Shown here: positions 5,884 to 7,143 of the stretch, one piece after another
Numbering within the stretch: position 1 is the stretch's first letter
Layout: the number at the start of each line of letters is the position of its first letter
Assembly (NCBI GenBank): GCA_021789565.1
Contig: JAJYJL010000409.1
Location: 1 to 7,143 of the forward strand
Direction of reading: 5' to 3'
Source: Acidobacteriota bacterium
GTDB taxonomy: Bacteria > Acidobacteriota > Terriglobia > UBA7540
DNA length: 7,143 bases
Position numbers and translations under genes: made by a program
Notes under the pieces: generated by a model
What the model was told of the DNA's origin: nothing
The model's database searches: none
What the model saw: only the letters and a program-made list of their open reading frames with translations

Positions 5884-5943
5884 TTTTCACTCGGGCACAG
5901 CGCTGATGCGGTGAATGATGTCTCCTGAAGATTCAGAATCGGT

Positions 5944-5949
5944 TAGAAT
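5944..5949 (+). promoter_or_regulatory. Candidate -10 element of treS
   Basis: TAGAAT matches the -10 consensus at 5 of 6 positions and lies in an AT-rich patch (5931-5959) in otherwise GC-rich DNA. No good -35 is found 16-18 bases upstream, so an activator or a different sigma factor might be needed. If used, transcription starts near 5956 and the leader to the ATG is about 100 bases. Confidence 0.3.
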
Positions 5950-5992
5950 TTAGATTAAGATGCCAGGTGGCCGGGGCTTTCGCTTTCCTGGC

Positions 5993-6037
5993 GGCCTTCT
6001 TGCCCCGCATCGGGCAAGCGGCCCGCACCTGCTGCGG
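5993..6037 (+). promoter_or_regulatory. Two tandem hairpins in the treS leader
   Basis: CTTGCCC (5999-6005) and GGGCAAG (6012-6018) form a perfect 7-bp stem with a 6-base loop. Flanking GGCC (5993-5996) and GGCC (6020-6023) can add four pairs across a small internal loop. Immediately after, CCGCA (6023-6027) and TGCGG (6033-6037) form a 5-bp stem with a 5-base loop. The second hairpin ends 19 bases before the ATG at 6057, close to the ribosome binding region. No T-tract follows, so this is not a simple attenuator. The stems are certain as sequence; a regulatory role is an inference, and GC-rich DNA forms such stems by chance. Confidence 0.35.
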
Positions 6038-6056
6038 AAGACTGAAGTTCGAGGCG

Positions 6057-7143
6057 ATGCCAGTGACACATGCGGAGGGCCGGCGGCCCGACAAGGCCCA
6101 GACCTGGTACAAGGACGCCATCATCTACCAGCTTCACGTCCGCGCCTATCAGGACAGCAACGGCGACGGCATCGGAGATTTTCGCGGCCTCACGCAGAAA
6201 CTCGATTACATCCAGGAATTGGGAGCCAGCGCCATCTGGCTTCTTCCTTTTTATCCCTCACCTTTGAAAGATGACGGGTACGACATTGCCGACTACTTCA
6301 GTGTCCACCCGAGCTACGGAACACTGGACGATTTCAAGGCGTTCCTGGAGCAGGCCCACGCGCGCAATCTGAAGGTGGTCACGGAACTGGTGGTAAATCA
6401 CACTTCTGACCAGCACCCGTGGTTCCAGCAATCGCGCAGTTCGCCGGACAATCCCTACCGCAACTGGTATGTCTGGAGCGACACCGACGACCGCTATCGG
6501 ACCGCGCGGATCATCTTTGTTGATACGGAAATGTCCAACTGGGCCTGGGATCCCATTTCCAAATCGTATTACTGGCACCGCTTCTTCAGCCATCAGCCGG
6601 ACCTGAACTATGACAATCCCGAGGTCTGTGAGGAAGTCTGGAACGTGATGAAGTTCTGGCTGGAAATGGGCGTGGACGGCTTCCGGCTGGACGCAGTCCC
6701 TTACCTGGTGGAGCGCGAGGGGACCAATTGCGAAAACCTTCCCGAGACGCACGTAATCCTGAGGGAGCTGCGAAAACGGCTGGACGAGAATTTCCCCAAC
6801 CGTATGCTTCTGGCGGAAGCCAATCAGTGGCCGCAGGACCTGGGCCCTTACTTCGCCGACGGCGACGAATTCCACATGGTGTTCCATTTTCCGCTGATGC
6901 CGCGAATGTTTATGGCCATCAAGCTGGAAGACCGTAAGCCGATCATTGAAATCCTCCAGCGGACGCCCCAGATTCCCGAGAACTGCCAGTGGGGCATCTT
7001 TCTCCGCAACCACGATGAGTTGACGCTCGAAATGGTCACGGATGAAGAACGCGACTACATGTACGACGAATACGCCAAGGAAAAGATCACGAAACTCAAC
7101 GTTGGCATCCGGCGAAGGCTGGCCCCGCTGCTGGACAATGACC
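6057..7143 (+). CDS. treS: Trehalose synthase (maltose alpha-D-glucosyltransferase), N-terminal part
   Basis: This is a GH13-family enzyme that interconverts maltose and trehalose in the cytoplasm (EC 5.4.99.16). The first 362 residues are in the window; the gene runs off the right edge. [26 protein letters not shown] (17-42) is the characteristic TreS opening with the calcium-loop residues. [21 protein letters not shown] (60-80) follows. [13 protein letters not shown] (111-123) is conserved region [14 protein letters not shown] (205-217) carries the nucleophile Asp212. LLAEANQWP (251-259) carries the acid/base Glu254. [12 protein letters not shown] (315-326) carries the transition-state Asp320. 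[21 protein letters not shown] (120-140) and [10 protein letters not shown] (181-190) separate TreS from oligo-1,6-glucosidases only weakly, but the overall wording is that of TreS. Missing are the barrel end, the C-terminal beta domain and any fused maltokinase. GAGG at 6051-6054 is only 2 bases from the ATG, but 8 from the in-frame GTG at 6063, so the start may be two codons later. The gene is divergent from the LolA-like gene. Confidence 0.93.
   Translation, partial: MPVTHAEGRRPDKAQTWYKDAIIYQLHVRAYQDSNGDGIGDFRGLTQKLDYIQELGASAIWLLPFYPSPLKDDGYDIADYFSVHPSYGTLDDFKAFLEQAHARNLKVVTELVVNHTSDQHPWFQQSRSSPDNPYRNWYVWSDTDDRYRTARIIFVDTEMSNWAWDPISKSYYWHRFFSHQPDLNYDNPEVCEEVWNVMKFWLEMGVDGFRLDAVPYLVEREGTNCENLPETHVILRELRKRLDENFPNRMLLAEANQWPQDLGPYFADGDEFHMVFHFPLMPRMFMAIKLEDRKPIIEILQRTPQIPENCQWGIFLRNHDELTLEMVTDEERDYMYDEYAKEKITKLNVGIRRRLAPLLDND

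Noticed and set aside
5955..6056. In-frame N-terminal extension of treS that reads like a signal peptide ([12 protein letters not shown])
   Set aside because: Trehalose synthase is cytoplasmic, no ATG is available in that stretch, only TTG or GTG codons without a ribosome binding site, and the hydrophobic run is probably chance in a hairpin-rich leader.
6258..7013. A 251-codon open frame on the minus strand opposite trehalose synthase
   Set aside because: The plus strand encodes all catalytic GH13 motifs across this interval, so the antisense frame is a shadow.

Overview
The window is a stretch of ordinary chromosomal DNA, most likely from an Acidobacteriota bacterium or a close uncultured relative. 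The evidence for this is indirect. Codon use is moderately GC-rich. There are secreted proteins of types I associate with Acidobacteriota: a VWA-like exported protein, an outer-membrane-lipoprotein-sorting-like protein, and a coiled-coil/membrane-anchor protein with degenerate 'D-x-D/G-G-K' repeats. There is also a site-2-protease-type CBS tail and a trehalose synthase. No species can be named from the sequence alone. I see no rRNA, tRNA, CRISPR array, insertion sequence, phage gene or plasmid function.

Layout. Plus strand, 1-2451: the 3' end of a CBS-domain protein (probably a site-2 protease) runs into a 491-residue Old Yellow Enzyme-family flavin oxidoreductase through a one-base TAGTG overlap. 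A 133-bp gap follows, then a 216-residue membrane-anchored protein of unknown function. Minus strand, 2486-5803: three genes point left. In transcription order these are an exported LolA-like protein, a HAD-superfamily hydrolase and a secreted VWA-like protein. They are separated by 163 and 194 bp, so they are probably separate transcription units. The first plus block and the minus block converge at 2452-2485, where a hairpin overlaps the last stop codon. Plus strand, 6057-7143: the first 362 codons of trehalose synthase (GH13), cut by the window edge. It diverges from the LolA-like gene across about 250 bp that hold a perfect 7-bp dyad and two leader hairpins.

How the genes relate. The translationally coupled first pair is the only clear operon. 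The other genes look like independent housekeeping, envelope and stress functions: trehalose from maltose, periplasmic or outer-membrane handling, and phosphoester hydrolysis. I found no convincing new multi-gene system. The points most worth a second look are the altered active-site and cysteine motifs of the flavin oxidoreductase, the operator-like dyad and leader hairpins before treS, the enlarged cap of the HAD enzyme, and the apparent VWA-like protein that lacks a metal-binding motif.
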